From Toxotes chatareus (taxonomy: Eukaryota; Chordata; Actinopteri; Toxotidae): a DNA stretch of 64,000 nt. How positions within the stretch are numbered: the stretch's first letter is position 1; every line of letters begins with the position of its first letter. The notes beneath the pieces are model-generated. The model searched no databases. It had not been told where the DNA came from and was given only the letters and a program-made list of their open reading frames with translations. Location of the stretch: NCBI GenBank assembly GCA_016801885.1, contig CM028893.1:12511950-12575949 (forward strand). The letters are read 5' to 3'. Positions 47,201 to 60,500 of the stretch are shown piece after piece. The translations under genes and the position numbers were made by a program.

Positions 47201-48892
47201 CACTCACTTCACTGCGACGTATCTCTCTCTCAATATAAGAAGCAAAATCTAAATAAAGAAATAAATGAAGGAATGAATGGAGTGCATCTATGTGTGCACT
47301 ATAAAACTGAAAAAAAGACAAACCAATTCCCCCTCCTTTCTTTTCTCTTTTTTTCAGTTAATTGTTGAAGGCAACAGTGAAGCCGAATAACAGAGTCCAG
47401 ATGAGACGCCCCAGGGCAGCCACCTCAGACCTGCACTATTATTACAAGAAGGCGCCATCACAAGCGGCCAAAATGAGGAGCACAGGGGTCACAGCCACAG
47501 CAGTGGACAGTAGGCATAACAAATACTGCTCTGTCACACTCACATTCATCTGCAATGGAGAACTTCTCAGTGTAGATTTAAGAATAAAGTAACAACAAGT
47601 CTGGTCACAAGCTGAAAAGTTTGCTCTAAATCATATTTAAAAACAAAAAACAAAAAGAAAAAACAGGAGTGACTAATAAAGTTTGCTAACTCACTAATTA
47701 GATCCCCTGTTGCCACTAGGGCAGACAAAGCTGTGCTTTTTGGGAATAGAGCGTGCCTCGAACCACTCAAACACTCAGCTGAAACAATAAACAACAAACA
47801 CTTGTGCAATACAAGCTTTTCCTCAGTCTTTAAAAAGCTTTAAGGTCTTCAGAGTTGTTGAACAAGATGTCAAAAAAGCAGCACCAAGGCTCTGATGTAA
47901 CAGCTCCAGGGGTAGAAAGCTCTCAAATTGTAAATTATCTTATTTAATTTTGTTTCTGAAAAACAATTGAGATGTAATTAGTCTAAATTCAAAATCAAAC
48001 ATTTGGCCGACAGCCTCAGTGCCTTATACTTTAGTTTAATTTATAATTTATTGCATCCATTAATTATGGATACCTAAGTTCAGGCTGAGGTCACATTAGA
48101 TGCATAATACTTAACCTGAATATGTTAGTACTGCATCTGGCTTTCAGGAAATTAAAGGAGCATTCCGGAGTTTTTGCCCGTTTTATCAGGTTCCCAGCCT
48201 CTCTCGGTTTCTTCTTCTTATTTCAGTCTCACTCTATAAATCAGCTTGCAGAGATTTAAAAGTTGTTTGAGGGAAGGTAATCCATCACAACGAACATTTA
48301 CATCACATTGGCTTTTTCCTCAAGGTTACCTTATCACTGTGGGGTAATGCAGTTGAAAGTGACTGAATTGAAAAGTGTGCCGGTGCAGTTATTTGTTGGT
48401 GGGTGTAGTTCTTTAATCTTTTCTTATACATTCTTGTAAGTGAAGACTGACTAAAGTGCTGTGCCTGTATCTGTGCAAAATTAAATTGCAGACATCCTCT
48501 AACTTCAGGGCTTTCATGCGATTCAGCATGTACTGTACATGCAAAGTGCTTTCTTCATTTTAAATAAGCACTCACGTACAACATCTGTCTGGGACACATT
48601 TCCTCTGCAAAGCAAATGGATTTAAGAGAATTCAAGTTTCCTTTTCACTAAATAAGCCTTGGAGCATTAACCACCAAATTCATTATTTAAACCAGAGGGA
48701 CTCCGAGGACACAGCACTGATGTGATTGGGTTACACATTTAGAGCTCTTCTTCTCAGTCCATCACTTACATGCAAATACACATGATTCACATATTTACAG
48801 AGGCTGAGCAAGTAGACCTGCCAATATCAGCCCACAAACACCCAAGCTTTCACAGTATCAGTATCACTCACCTGAACAATCTTGCTGGGTGA
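44276..48892. other. Gene-free stretch
   Basis: No supported protein gene. Microsatellites at 45737-45763 and 46016-46040 (GT). A strong acceptor-like site at 47356-47357 on plus is followed by a 230-bp open stretch ending in TAA that overlaps an AATAAA. A phrase AGGTAATCCATCACA occurs at 46560 and again at 48278 with similar flanks. Confidence 0.4.
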
Positions 48893-49085
48893 TCCTGTCA
48901 GAGACGGGATGTGTACCCAGTTTCATGACAGTCCATCCAATAATTGTTGAGCTACTTCACTCAAAACCACTCAAAGTCATTAGGATTAATTTTCTCAGAA
49001 TCCTTAGTGCTTATACAAAATGTCATGGCCACCCATTCAATCTTTTGTTGAGACTGTGGACCAACCAGCTTGAAGTGAGGCCAAA
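48893..49085. repeat. High-copy teleost interspersed repeat, fragment B
   Basis: Contains CCAGTTTCATGACAGTCCAT, CCAATAATTGTTGAG, CACTCAAAACCACT and CAAAGTCATTAGGATT, then ACAAAATGTCATGGCCACCC and TTGTTGAGACTGTGGACC. The internal duplication of the 'TTTCATGGCAATCCATCCAATAG' theme is typical of the same family as 18795-19095. Confidence 0.65.
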
Positions 49086-49129
49086 CTGAAAGAGTGATGT
49101 TGCCATCTTTAGCACCAACCTGCTAGCAT

Positions 49130-49690
49130 GGTGTAAAGCACAACACTTGTCCCAACAGGTCCGAACAGGGTAACAGGCAAACAGGAGAAAACACCAAAAC
49201 GCAGAGGCCAGAACCAGGAACAAAGGCTTACAGTATGGTGAGGCAGGTAAGGGTCAAAACCAGAGGAGGTAGTCCAAAAGGGAAAACAAATCCAGAAATT
49301 ACCAGGCAGGAATCCAAAGTCCAATAAACTGCCAAAAAGTCAAAACACAGGCAGGCACAAGGATCCAGGACATGAATCACACAGCAACAAACCACAGCAT
49401 TCTGGCAACGAATACAGGAAGTGAACTGGTATATGTAGCACAAGGCTGATCAGGGAATGAGGAGTGGGTGGGGAGAGATCAGGTGACTGCAGGGCTAATG
49501 AGAAGCTGGAACAGGTGTGTGGATGGGTGGAGCAGCCAGGTAAAAAAGGGAAAAGGGAAAGTCTGAGGACATCTGGTGGCCAGCTGAGGTAAGGAAGGTC
49601 TGGGAAGATGAAGGGAGGAACACAGCCTGGGAGACGTGAGCAAGAGAGACAGAGGCTGAGGGGAACTGAGGAAGAGGCTGTGACAGCACT
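49130..49690. repeat. Probable interspersed repeat of the AGGCAGGAATCC type
   Basis: Low-GC-skew sequence with repeated purine-rich phrases (CCAGGCAGGAATCCAAAG, GGCAGGCACAAGGATCC, CTGGAACAGGTGTGTGGATG). These resemble a non-coding repeat recalled from fish genomes. Ends about where CTGTGACA appears (49679). Confidence 0.4.
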
Positions 49691-51588
49691 TCTCTATCTA
49701 AACCTTTGCTGCAGTTCTTATCTACAAAAACAACATCAGCGGTGTTGGAGATGGCACAGAACAGATTGCGAGGGATATTAAACCATCCAGGCATCACAAG
49801 GGTATGTTTGTGAATAATTACATCTCCAAGTAACACCTCTGTGACAGCATGAGCAATTAAACCAACAATATTACCATCTTGTGCAGTACAGAGACACTTT
49901 AAATGTTACAGCGATTCGCTATTGGATCAACAGAAGTGTTGTTCTGACAAAGCATCTGACACACGCACTCACATGTACACACACACATGCAATATGGTAT
50001 GCAAACAGTAAAATTCTTGGGTGCTGTGGAAATCTTTCTGCTGTACCCACATTTAAGGGAGAAGCAGGGAGAAAATAATAAGAGACAGACAGACAGACTG
50101 CAGCGTTGCACTGGACACGGTGAAAGAGAGATAAAAGAAAGATAAAGAGAGGGAGATCGAAAGGAATGCTGCCTGTAATGATAGGCTGCAGCATCAGATG
50201 GGAAGGAAGATAGATCGTAACCAAGAGCACACACTCTAGAGGAGATGGGAGAAAGTGAGAGGTTGAAAAACAGATGGGACCCCACACACACACACACACA
50301 CAAAGAAAAGCACGCCTTACTGCACATAAGTTTTCACTGATTGTATACTTGGACCAGTGGGATAGCTTTCCCACAAGTCTACAGTGTAAAACAAATAATA
50401 AACAGAGTCTCCATTCACTGCGGCACCAACAAACACACATGCACACACACACACGCACACACAGCACTCATGCAAACACTTTATTCCACTCAAGTAGCTT
50501 TCTGCTGATTGCATGCTCGCTCTTCAGGGATCTCTTCTCTTTAAAGACATAGTTTAAATCATCAATGCACAATCAATACTTTTCCGCACTCAAGGGCAAA
50601 GAATGAATGCAATGAACACACACACACAAGGAAGAGGGAATATTCTTGGCTTCGCTGGCAATCAATACTGACATCCCATTTAAGCTCTGCGTTTCCTGTT
50701 GAGAAGCAAAAATATTCTATAAAAAACCTCCAGCAAAATTAACTTAGGTTTAACACAGCTAATTCATACCAGACATTTTCTTTACATGTTCTAATTTTCA
50801 TCAAAATGCTTAGTCATGACTCATGACCTGAGATAAGATGCTGCAGTAAACTCATCCTGCTTCAATCACCAGATGAATCAGTTCTGAGCACCACAAGCTG
50901 TTTTAGCATTCACTGAAATGCTAAGTCATGATTTAAACAGCTTTAAGGAAACAAGCACATAAGTGATGCACTTCAGATAATCTATAGAAACGGCTTCATT
51001 AGTGACCGACTGCGGCCCCACATCTAACGACCTGCCACCTGCTGCGCCAATAAGAGCAATTACATTCATACAAGTCTTGCCAACCTCATCACCCTGGACA
51101 CTCCTGTGCTGATTTGAAAACAGTCCCTTGTTGATTGTATATGTTGCCTCTGAATAAAGTCCAGTTAGTGTGAGTCACCGCTGGGATGCAGTCAAGAAGC
51201 AGTTAAGCCAACAGCTTGTTTGAAAAGCGAGTAACGTTTGGTGCAAGCATCCTCTGCCTACTCAGCTTTTTACATGGGAATTATTACACTGCCTGAAGTA
51301 TAACAATAGTACAAATAAAGCTCAGGTTTTTTTCATTGAAAAGATACATACTTTTAAAAGAAACAGAATTCCCTTAACAGAAAGTGGAGAGAAAACTTGG
51401 GAGAAAATGTCCCTGAGCTGCTTCTTATCCCTTTAAAGTAATTCATAAATAAATAGTATTTTTAAAATCTGATTTCTGATTCCAGGTGTTGCTTTAGGCC
51501 CAGTTTTTTTAACCAATTTTCACACCATTCATTCGTACTTGACCTTTAACGTTAGGCATGTTGTTCATTTACAAACTTCTCAAATTGC
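49691..51588. other. Gene-free stretch
   Basis: No supported gene. CA microsatellites at 50283-50302 and 50441-50462; GA-rich sequence at 50080-50170. Nothing else seen. Confidence 0.4.
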
Positions 51589-51761
51589 TTATGTAAGAAG
51601 AGCTGAATTGAGGCCAACTGGACTTGATAGATACTTGAGGATGTTTCATCTCTCATCAAAGAGGCTTCTTCAGTTCTCAAACCTCTTGAATGAGAAGTGA
51701 AACATCTTCAAGTGTCTACAATCAAGTCCGGCTGCCCTCGATCGAACTCTTCTTGCATAAC
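51589..51761. repeat. Palindromic interspersed repeat
   Basis: The left arm (TTATGTAAGAAGAG..., 51589 to about 51665) and the reverse complement of the right arm (from 51761 inward, TTATGCAAGAAGAG...) share GGACTTGAT, ACTTGARGATGTTTCA, TCTCAT and AAGAGG in order, with a short GAAGAA-containing centre. It resembles the 'GAAACGTCTTCAAG' repeats recalled from fish, and the flank GTGACCTGGATGACTGAGAA fits them. Confidence 0.65.
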
Positions 51762-52610
51762 CGTGACCTGGATGACTGAGAATCCTCACAGACTTCACAA
51801 AGTGCTCAGTAATTTTCCTTTTGTTTTATTTTCAAGACCAGGTCGTAAACCGTACGTCTAGTGTCGTTTACACTGTTGGCTGATATAGTAGATTGCAGGT
51901 CCAAAGCGAGCTTGTGTGTGTGTGATAATCCACGAACAAACTACCCCTTTTTGATGTAGGCCTGAAAATTAAAATGTGTCACGCAGCAAGAGGTCGGCAA
52001 GAGGGCAGATTATCATTTTTATAACCAAACAGGCCACAGCTACTGTTCCCTTAGGGCTCAGTATCCCGGGTATCAGTTTGGCTTCCAGGAGAAAGAGATC
52101 AATGATTTTACTCCGTGTGTGTTGGGTCAATGAACACATATTCATTCATCATTGGATGAGACATAATGAGCTCGGCTTGGCTTCGAGGACTTTTATGGAC
52201 ATACACAAATACCGAATATCAATAATAAAGGAATATGTGAACAAAAAATGCTTGTTTTGAGCATCGAATATTCCCTGTTTCTAGACTGGAAACAGGGAAT
52301 ACCCCCCCCACATACACACATATGCAGCACCAGGGAGACAGACATTTCATATCAGCCCATTATTCTCTCTGTCTCCCTCTCCTCTTTGTCATAGTCTCTT
52401 TTTTCGCTCCCTCCACCTCTACCTTTTCTCTCTTCCCCCCTGCTCACTGTCTCTATCTCTCTCTGCCGTTCTCCAAGTCCATTATTTCTCCATTAAAATC
52501 CAGGATGACCCGTGTAATTGCCTCCACTGACGGGGTCCTAATGAAAAAAACACACATCGCATTAGTGGTGAGATGCTGTGTGTTTGAGCCGGTGCGTGTT
52601 TCTGCATGTC

Positions 52611-52682
52611 AAGCTGCCAGGCCTTGACCAAAGCAGATAATATTGTCTGTCAGACCTGACTGTTACACCCTTTTAACCAGCG
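52611..52682. repeat. Duplicated unique element, copy 1
   Basis: Blocks in order: CTGCCAGGCCTTGACCAAAG, CAGATAATATT, CTGTCAGACCT, ACACCCTTTTAACC. The same series recurs about 140 bp downstream. GT-rich sequence separates the two. Confidence 0.6.
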
Positions 52683-52749
52683 TCTCTGTGTGCGTTTGTG
52701 TGTACGTTTGTGTATACATGTGTGTGTGTATGTGTGAGTGAATGTGTGC

Positions 52750-52818
52750 CAACCTGCTAGAGCCTTGACCAATGCCGATAATATTCTCTCAGAGCCTTGT
52801 TCCACCCTTTTAACCCGG
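52750..52818. repeat. Duplicated unique element, copy 2
   Basis: Blocks in order: CTGCTAGAGCCTTGACCAAT, CCGATAATATT, CTCTCAGAGCCT, CCACCCTTTTAACCC. Same orientation and order as copy 1 at 52611-52682. Confidence 0.6.
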
Positions 52819-55800
52819 CTGCATGTGTGATTGTGTTTGTGTTTGTGTCTCCAATTGCAATCATAAACATGCATAAATAAAAAGTCCAAAGCGCTTGTAT
52901 GAGTCATTTGATGACAGGAGTGAGGGCATTCAAGCATACTACATGTGGGTGTATACGTGTGTGTGTGTCTGTGTGTGTGTGTGTGAGAGAGAGAGAGAAT
53001 GAAAGAGAAAGGGAATGAAGAAGAAAGCAATGGGCAGGCAGAAAGATGAAAGAGGAAAGGAGGGGTAGAGACAGGTCCTACTCAACACAGATGCACTGAA
53101 ATTCTAATATTGACTAGCACAAAATCATGCAAAATAAATGAATGAACGAATGGAAGAATGAATGCATTCACTGCAGCCTTGTCACAATGATCAAAGTTTC
53201 AGTCTTGCATTAACACTGCTGGAAAAGGCTTCTTTCACCAATTGAGCTCCACAAGATTCAGGAAATTTGTACGAGGATCGCCTACATGCAGACGACAATA
53301 ACAAATAAAAATGATATTCATTCATTTATTACTGATTCTGAAGCAGAATGGCAGCAGCCTCAACAGTTCTGTAAAATAAAAGGAAGACGAAATGCAACCG
53401 CAGCAAAACTCTACATGCAGCAAACAAACAGCTCAGAAACCCAAACGCTGTTGTAATGGTTAATGTTGCGTGAAAGCCTTGGGTCTTTTGTGTCCGAAAG
53501 CAAAATTTAATTTGGACATTTAATTTGCACAAACTCACGAGACACGTGAAAATGGAACATTCTCCTTCAGCTTGTTCTGTATCTCTATCATTGCTGATGG
53601 TTGACAGAGATGGAATAAGTTTCCAAAGGGGCACATAGCAGAAAATGCTCAAAAACCACAGGGTGGATGATCATCTCGCTCATCGCTACCAGAGCCAAGT
53701 GTTCAGCCATGAACTCTCCCAAGTGAGGAGGACAAATCCTCCTTGAGGCAAAAGACTGCATATTAGCTGTAAATAAAGAAGACTAAGGAACGGGATTGAC
53801 AGAGCTGCAGTCCAATTAAACTTTAATGATACTTGTGGGGACATTGCACCACTGCAGCAACAGGTAATGAGGCGATGCTGTAATGCACAATAGCATAGAA
53901 AGACTAAAGAAACAGACTCTTCCTGTGTCTTTATCTAACTTCTCTATCCCGTGGTCTGTGTACTTTTTCTAATAAAGTAAAAATGACATAGGGTTTGAGA
54001 GTAAGAGAATAAAAGCAACACTGAGAAAGATATTAAAGAAAGGTCATGCAAGAAACAAAGATATAAATCTTGGAAATGAAAAGAACCCTGTTGTCTTGAG
54101 TGAGCTATTCGTCCACACCAGTAGATCATCCCACCCCCACTTCTGAGTTTATCCTTTGAGTTCTTCCATTTCTCCTTCTTTTCCCTCTACACCATTAATT
54201 TATTCCCTTTTTTCTTGGTGTCCTGCGTTTCTCCCCTTTCTACTTCACTTGCTTTCTTTAGTTCCCTCAGGCTTTGCAGAGGGAAGTGAATTCTTTCTCT
54301 TTGCCTTTGCTTTTTCAACCATTGCTTGCAGCATCTAGTTATCTATCTTGACCTTTGTGTGGATGTATAATACTTATCTATGGTACTAGTCTAGCCATCA
54401 TGACTGATCTACTATTTTTTTTTTTTTTTTTTGCTTTTTGTTTCACGTCTTCACCACTTCTATGGTTTGTGTAGAGGCTGGGTACGAGTGTGGACCATAA
54501 AAGTCTGAAAAACACCTTTAAATGACTTCTTTCTTCAACTTTCCTCCACCTTACCTTTCCCTCCTCTACTTTTCTCAGCTCTTCATCTGTTAATCCCTTT
54601 ATTATTTGTGTGTCATTTTCTCTTACTCTTGACACCTCCAAAGTCTCGCTGCCTCCTCCTTCCCTACTCCCATTTCTAAGTTTTGGCACTCCACTTTTAT
54701 GCCATTAATCTCTTGCTGTCCCTAAATTTTCTCTCCCTCTGTTTAGTCCGTTCACTCTGTTTCCTCTCCATCTTTCTGTAAGTCCCTATATCTCCCTTCT
54801 CCTAAAAATTGCCCTGTCATTTTCTCTGCTTCCTCAAGACAGCAAATGAATAGTTGTGTTTGAAGCTGTGGTTCATCTTTTGTGGCCAAGTGGACCCAGG
54901 AGTGGAGTCTAGTAATCATAACAGTAAATAAGACACATAAGGCATTCAGTGCTTATTTCAAGGAATGTATAAAATGTGTTTTTTATTCGCTGACTTGCCC
55001 GTTTCTCATCTTATCATCAATGTGCAGCCTCAGCAATAATCTCATATCACATAGTTTCATTTCAGAGTTCTCATGGGCCATATTTCTTCTCTCACGCATT
55101 GTTCTTCCTAAGAAGGACGTGCACATGAACCAACGTGTCCAACACAACATAAACCAATAGGCCGTGTTAGATCTTGTCTAAGTCAGCTGTACTCTGCCAC
55201 ACCTATGGTGCTGTGGCTTGACCAACTTAAATTCCTCTTCACACAAATATCTTATCTGTCTTCACTGCTTCTTGGTCTGAATTTACACAATGACGGAGTC
55301 AAAAATAGTCAAAACAGTTTGGGAGAGTTTTGCATGAGTAATGCAGTGGACATGTGCCAGTTTCTAAAACGCAGGCTGGCATAGAAGCAGAAAGGTTCAC
55401 TAATTGTGTTCCAGCTATTAAAGACATTTTGTGGTGATTAAAAATAATTTCTTTGACCAGTTAAGACTCTTTGTGACACAATTACACTTCAGATAGTTTG
55501 ATATTTAACAGAATGCAGCATTTAGAAAAAAAAAATCTGTAAACTTCTCTGTCGTTTTTGAGAGCAAAAAGAACAAGAATTGTCACCCACATGAAACTAA
55601 AAGATGTTACACTCGTGACACAATTCAAAAACAAATTTGAATTGGACTCTTGTATGAATCTTCTCATAAAGACTAAATGTCCTCACAGGGATGGAGTAAA
55701 CCCCCCCCACAGCTACACTACAACTGTGCATGTGTGTTTACAGTATCTTAATTGTTATGCAATGTCCATATCTGCATCTTTGCCAAGTGTAAACTTTTAA

Positions 55801-56128
55801 TCTGGTAGCATGGGGCCCCAGCGCCAAGCAAAGCAGATTACACACTAACACACACTGAATTAAGTTAGTGTTAATCAAAATCAAAGAGAAGTAACAGAAG
55901 GGGAAAACATGCTTAGTGTGAAGCAATGAGAGACGAAGATGAAAGGACACATGGAGGGAGAAAAAGGTGGAGACTGACACCAAAAGAAAGAGAAAGAGGA
56001 GTGCGATTATCGTTCACACAAAAAAAAGCTAAAATTATTGAAATTATGATCAAAGGCAACCACACTGTTGAAATGCTTGGCATTCAGAAACACTTCCTGC
56101 AAAGTGTGTGTGTTGTTTCGTGTGGGGC

Positions 56129-56157
56129 ATGTGTGTGTGTGTGTGTGTGTGTGTGTG
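56129..56157. repeat. (GT)n microsatellite
   Basis: About 14 perfect GT units. Confidence 0.9.
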
Positions 56158-57560
56158 GGGGTGGTTAACATATGTGCGATTTCCATTAATTTCCTCCTCG
56201 AAGCCCCCCTATGGCATCACTCATGTTTGAAGAAGCTATTTGAGACTCAGTGACTGCAGATTACTGATAAGGAAAATTACACTGTCAGAATTTATCAGCA
56301 CGAAAATCATCCAGGCGTGCGTCCTCATGTGCGTGTTCCTATGCACAGAGACAGAGGGTTTTCTCGCTCCGGCATATGCCTGTGTGTCTGTGTGCCTGTG
56401 TTCGTTTGTATGTGCGCACTTTATGTGTGTTTTTATCCCTCCTCCGGGGAGACCCCACGCACCGTCTGTCTCTGACTGATTCAGTATGCATTGCCACAGA
56501 GAGACAGGAAAGAGGCAGTGTGAGAGGGAGAGGAGAAGACGGTAGCAGGAGGAGGAAGGAAGGAAGGAACAGAGAAATGATGAGATGCATAAGGAGAAAA
56601 AGCTAAAGAAAGAGTAACAGGATGGAGAGAACAAATTTATGAGAAAAAAACAAAAAGAAAAGAGGATGTTTAGGCTAAAAGGTTTTAATTAAACAGATGT
56701 CTCCAATCTTCTTAGAACCATCTCCTCAAATGCCGCAATTTTACATCCTGATGTTAGATGTCAACCGCACTATGACTTTTCACCGTCATGTCTGCAGCCA
56801 TTTTGTAAGAGCAGGTGCTGCAGACTTTCTATTTTGTTTTGTAGCCTTTTTTTCCCCCTCTTCCCCAAATGGTGGATCTCACTGTGAAAAAAAAAAAAGG
56901 ACAGAGCCGCTGGAGAGGTGAGAGGGGCGTAGGAGGGAGACAGGGAAACGAGAGGAGGCAGAAAATAAGAGGATGAGGTGAGGAAACAAAGAGAAAATGG
57001 ATGCTGGAGGAAGAGAGGGGAGGTGTTTTCCATCCTGTTTGTTTTTCATTAAGGTTTTCAAATCTAATGAGAGGCTAAGAGGGAGACAAGAGGGAGACAA
57101 GGAAAAGATAGAACCCACACAGAGAGACCATGGTAAGCAAGCAGGCATACGGGAAGTAAGGGAGAATGAGACAGAAGAATGATGAAGATGGATAAAACAA
57201 TAAAAAGAACAAGAGCGATAACATTCATTAATGGAAGGAGGCATAATAATGAGACTCCCAGAATTATTGCCACTGCACACCAGTATAACAGTCAACACAG
57301 GGAGTGTGCATGTGTGTGTGTTACTGTCAGGTGAGTCTCCACACTGTCTTTCAGCTGTCTACATTTCCAAACAGCATCTATGATTAATCTGCCCGATGGG
57401 GTCTACTGCAGTCTGAGTGCATGTGAGTGTGTGACTGTGTGTGTCAGAGAGACAGAAATCAAATGTCAAAGCAAATGCAGAAACTACAAGACACGACTAG
57501 CTCACACTGGAGAGAGACGGAGGTGAATGGGTCAAGGAAACTGTATTAAACACTTTATAA

Positions 57561-60500
57561 ATGACTTTCAAGAACCCAGACATTCAAAGAACTTCACCTC
57601 AAGTTTTGTCAACGAGCATATTTTCTGTTTAACTAAATGTCTGCCTGAATGATTTGTACCTTGGTGTTTGCTAATTAAAAAAAAAAAAAAAAAAAAAGAG
57701 GATAAAAGATTAAAAACGGATTTGTTACACTGAGAGAAACAAATCCAGGCATTACCAGCTTGGAATGGGACCCAAAATTGATCTGGCTGTTTGTTAGAAC
57801 CCAGACCTTCCTCAGACTCAAAGCGGGTCATAGCCAACTGAGCCAAAGTTGACAAAATCTGAGAAATGAGGAGGAAATTGCACAAAAAGCAGGGGAACAA
57901 ACTAATTACATTTTCAGTTCATTATTGATTGATAGCCTTGACTGGCTCAGATTCAATAGTGGTGGTCGAACCCTTTTGGATGTGACTCTACTGTTTCTCT
58001 TACTTTGACTTTCACCCCTTCAGTTTCTATAGAGCCAAATCAATGGACCCTGCCGTCTCCCTTTCCCATACTCTTCATTATATTTCTCTCTTTACATCCT
58101 GAGTTAACAAAAGATTGCGGGGAAGAGACAGAGCCAAAGGTGAGAGGATGGGAAACGTTTGGGCCGATCAGCTCTGTCTCTGTTGCACTTTGAAGCCTTG
58201 TAGGTCATAACACAAACACAGCTAGGGTCAGAACTTTACTAATTTGAGAACATCAACTATTGGTAGACTTGAGTTGACCAGTGAATGAAAAATGAAGCAC
58301 ACAGCAAAGAAAAGCAATTTAAAAAATGAAAATCAGACAGAGAATTGTTTCTCTGCTACTGAGATGCCGAGAGCCATGCTGTCATGACAAACATGCAATT
58401 TGAAACATGATGATAAGCTGAGAGATGATATGAAATGGATGAATGATGATAACTAATGTGGTTCTCAAACTCGCAAAAGTCCGACTTCAAGAAAACTGAA
58501 TGAAAGGCAGTGGGAAATACTCAACTCTTCTGCAGAAATAAAAGCTTTAACTTACTATTTTAAAATCAAGCCAAGTTTTTAACAGACAGTGTCCAGAGGT
58601 TAGAAAAAAAATGGGTATAGGGCCAGTAGGGCCAGCCAAAGTACTTCTTCCATATTTGAAGACAAAAGTGTTTAAAGCTGTTAAGAATGGCCACAATAGA
58701 GAATGGAGTAAAGTGAAATTCCCATTCACTTTTCCCCACAGATGAAGTTACTTGACTCTCAAATGACTCTGTGGCTTTGGATAGGCATAAAACCCTCCCG
58801 ACTGAATCATTAACACAAAAGATGGTTCGAGCTTTCAAACACTTCACTGAAGCGCAGTGGTGCCTTTAAATAACTACCTGTGGAACTAGTGCTGACATGA
58901 TGTGTGACTTGTTTGGGATGTGGTCCTAATGAAGTCTAATAGGCGTCGGACCGGTGTGTAATGTTGTGCATCCTCCTCTATGAAACATTGTCCACAGTCT
59001 GTTGAAAAGGTGACTGCGCTGTCCATTTACACACCCAATAACTCATTCAGATGTGTTAAATGGAACGTGGGCTGGACCAGCGCGAGAGTATTTCCACAAC
59101 CTGAGTCAGCCTTCTCTGAATAAATGAATAATTTGACTGTGTGTGTGTGTGTAAGAGCTACTGTGTGTCTTTGGGGCACAAATGCATATATGCATGTTGT
59201 GTTTTTATGTGAGTGAGTGAGTTCCCAAAACTGTTTTCTATTCACTCTTTTTATTTCTTCGTCTGTATTTATAATGTGAAAATGTATTGGAGAAATCCCT
59301 GACAGAACCAGATGAAACGGATGACGTCCATCTCAGGTTCGGGCATTTTTTTCATATATGGATTAAATCTGGTTCTGTATAAGAGAAATAACGCTTTACT
59401 CTTGCCAAAGAACAATAGCTGGATATTCATGTGCACTCCATTGCAAAAGCAAACTTCAAAAGGTCTCAGTTTTGTATGTATGTAAAAACTGAAACCAACC
59501 ACATGTAAAACAGACAGACAGCCCACCGTTCTCTCTCTCTCACGCATCAAAAAACAGTTCTCATGCAGAATGCATTGCCTCAGTTTGCTTTGGATAGATA
59601 TAAAATCAGCCTAGCTGCCTCGTTAGCTATTCCTCTCCCTCTCTAAATGTGCTGCTTCAAAGACAGCTGCTTCCTACTCTACCATCCTACATACAGCACC
59701 AGTTATTCTTAGCTTTTATCAGTCCTTTTATCAACAGTAGCAATACATTTTCCCTCCTACATGTTTCAATTCCTTTTGTAGTCCTCCACAGAATTGTTTT
59801 GTATCCACCACTGACTGATTCGTCACAAAAATTGCCCCTATTGAGATGGTCATGTGGACAAAGTCTGTCCCACCACTGAGGTGTCAGAGGGTGTGTCTCT
59901 CGCTGAAAATGACATAATCCTCCTGGAAACCCAAACACAAATAAATACAGCCAGCAAACATCATTCATCCGGAACATCAGGCTGCTCTCTTTTTCTGAGA
60001 TTTTTAGCCAACAACTCCCGGCAGGTAATGCTTCTAGAGATGTCCCCGCTGTGGGTCCCACTGATTCTTTTGACCCAATCGAACCATTACACTATCTGGT
60101 GTGCAGGTTTTTAAAGCTTTCTTCTTTTTCTTTCTAGACTCCCTAAACTTTCTCGACTGCCAGAGCAGTAGAACTAATTGGACAGTAATACTTAATTGAT
60201 TTTATTGATTACCACAACTACTCCCTCAAAGTATCCCATCAAACTAGCAAGCAAAAAGTCCCCATGTCAATCTTTCCTCCACCCAGAGTCAGGGGGTTGC
60301 ACAACTACACAGTTTCTGGCATTTTTGGCCAAGCTCAGTTACATCAAGATTCGATTCTTCTAACTGCCTATTTCTCCCTTAATATCCACACTCCTTCCAG
60401 CTCTTATCCTCCTCTACTCTCCTCTATTTCCTCCCTCCCTCTCTCCGCCCCAGCTCTAATGTATCCTCTTGCATAAACTGAAAACATCACAGCAAGTTCC

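Larger units (their letters stand above)
51762..57560. other. Gene-free stretch with a duplicated non-coding element
   Basis: No supported protein gene. Includes the duplicated element at 52611-52682 and 52750-52818, GT-rich tracts at 52690-52740 and 52950-52985, pyrimidine tracts at 54160-54240, a T-run at 54416-54432, a (GT)n tract at 56129-56157 and GA-rich sequence at 56510-56660 and 56910-57180. Confidence 0.4.

Noticed and set aside
50274..50552. Frames rich in His-Thr or Cys-Val repeats here and at other CA/GT tracts
   Set aside because: They are translations of dinucleotide microsatellites, which lack stops in some frames.
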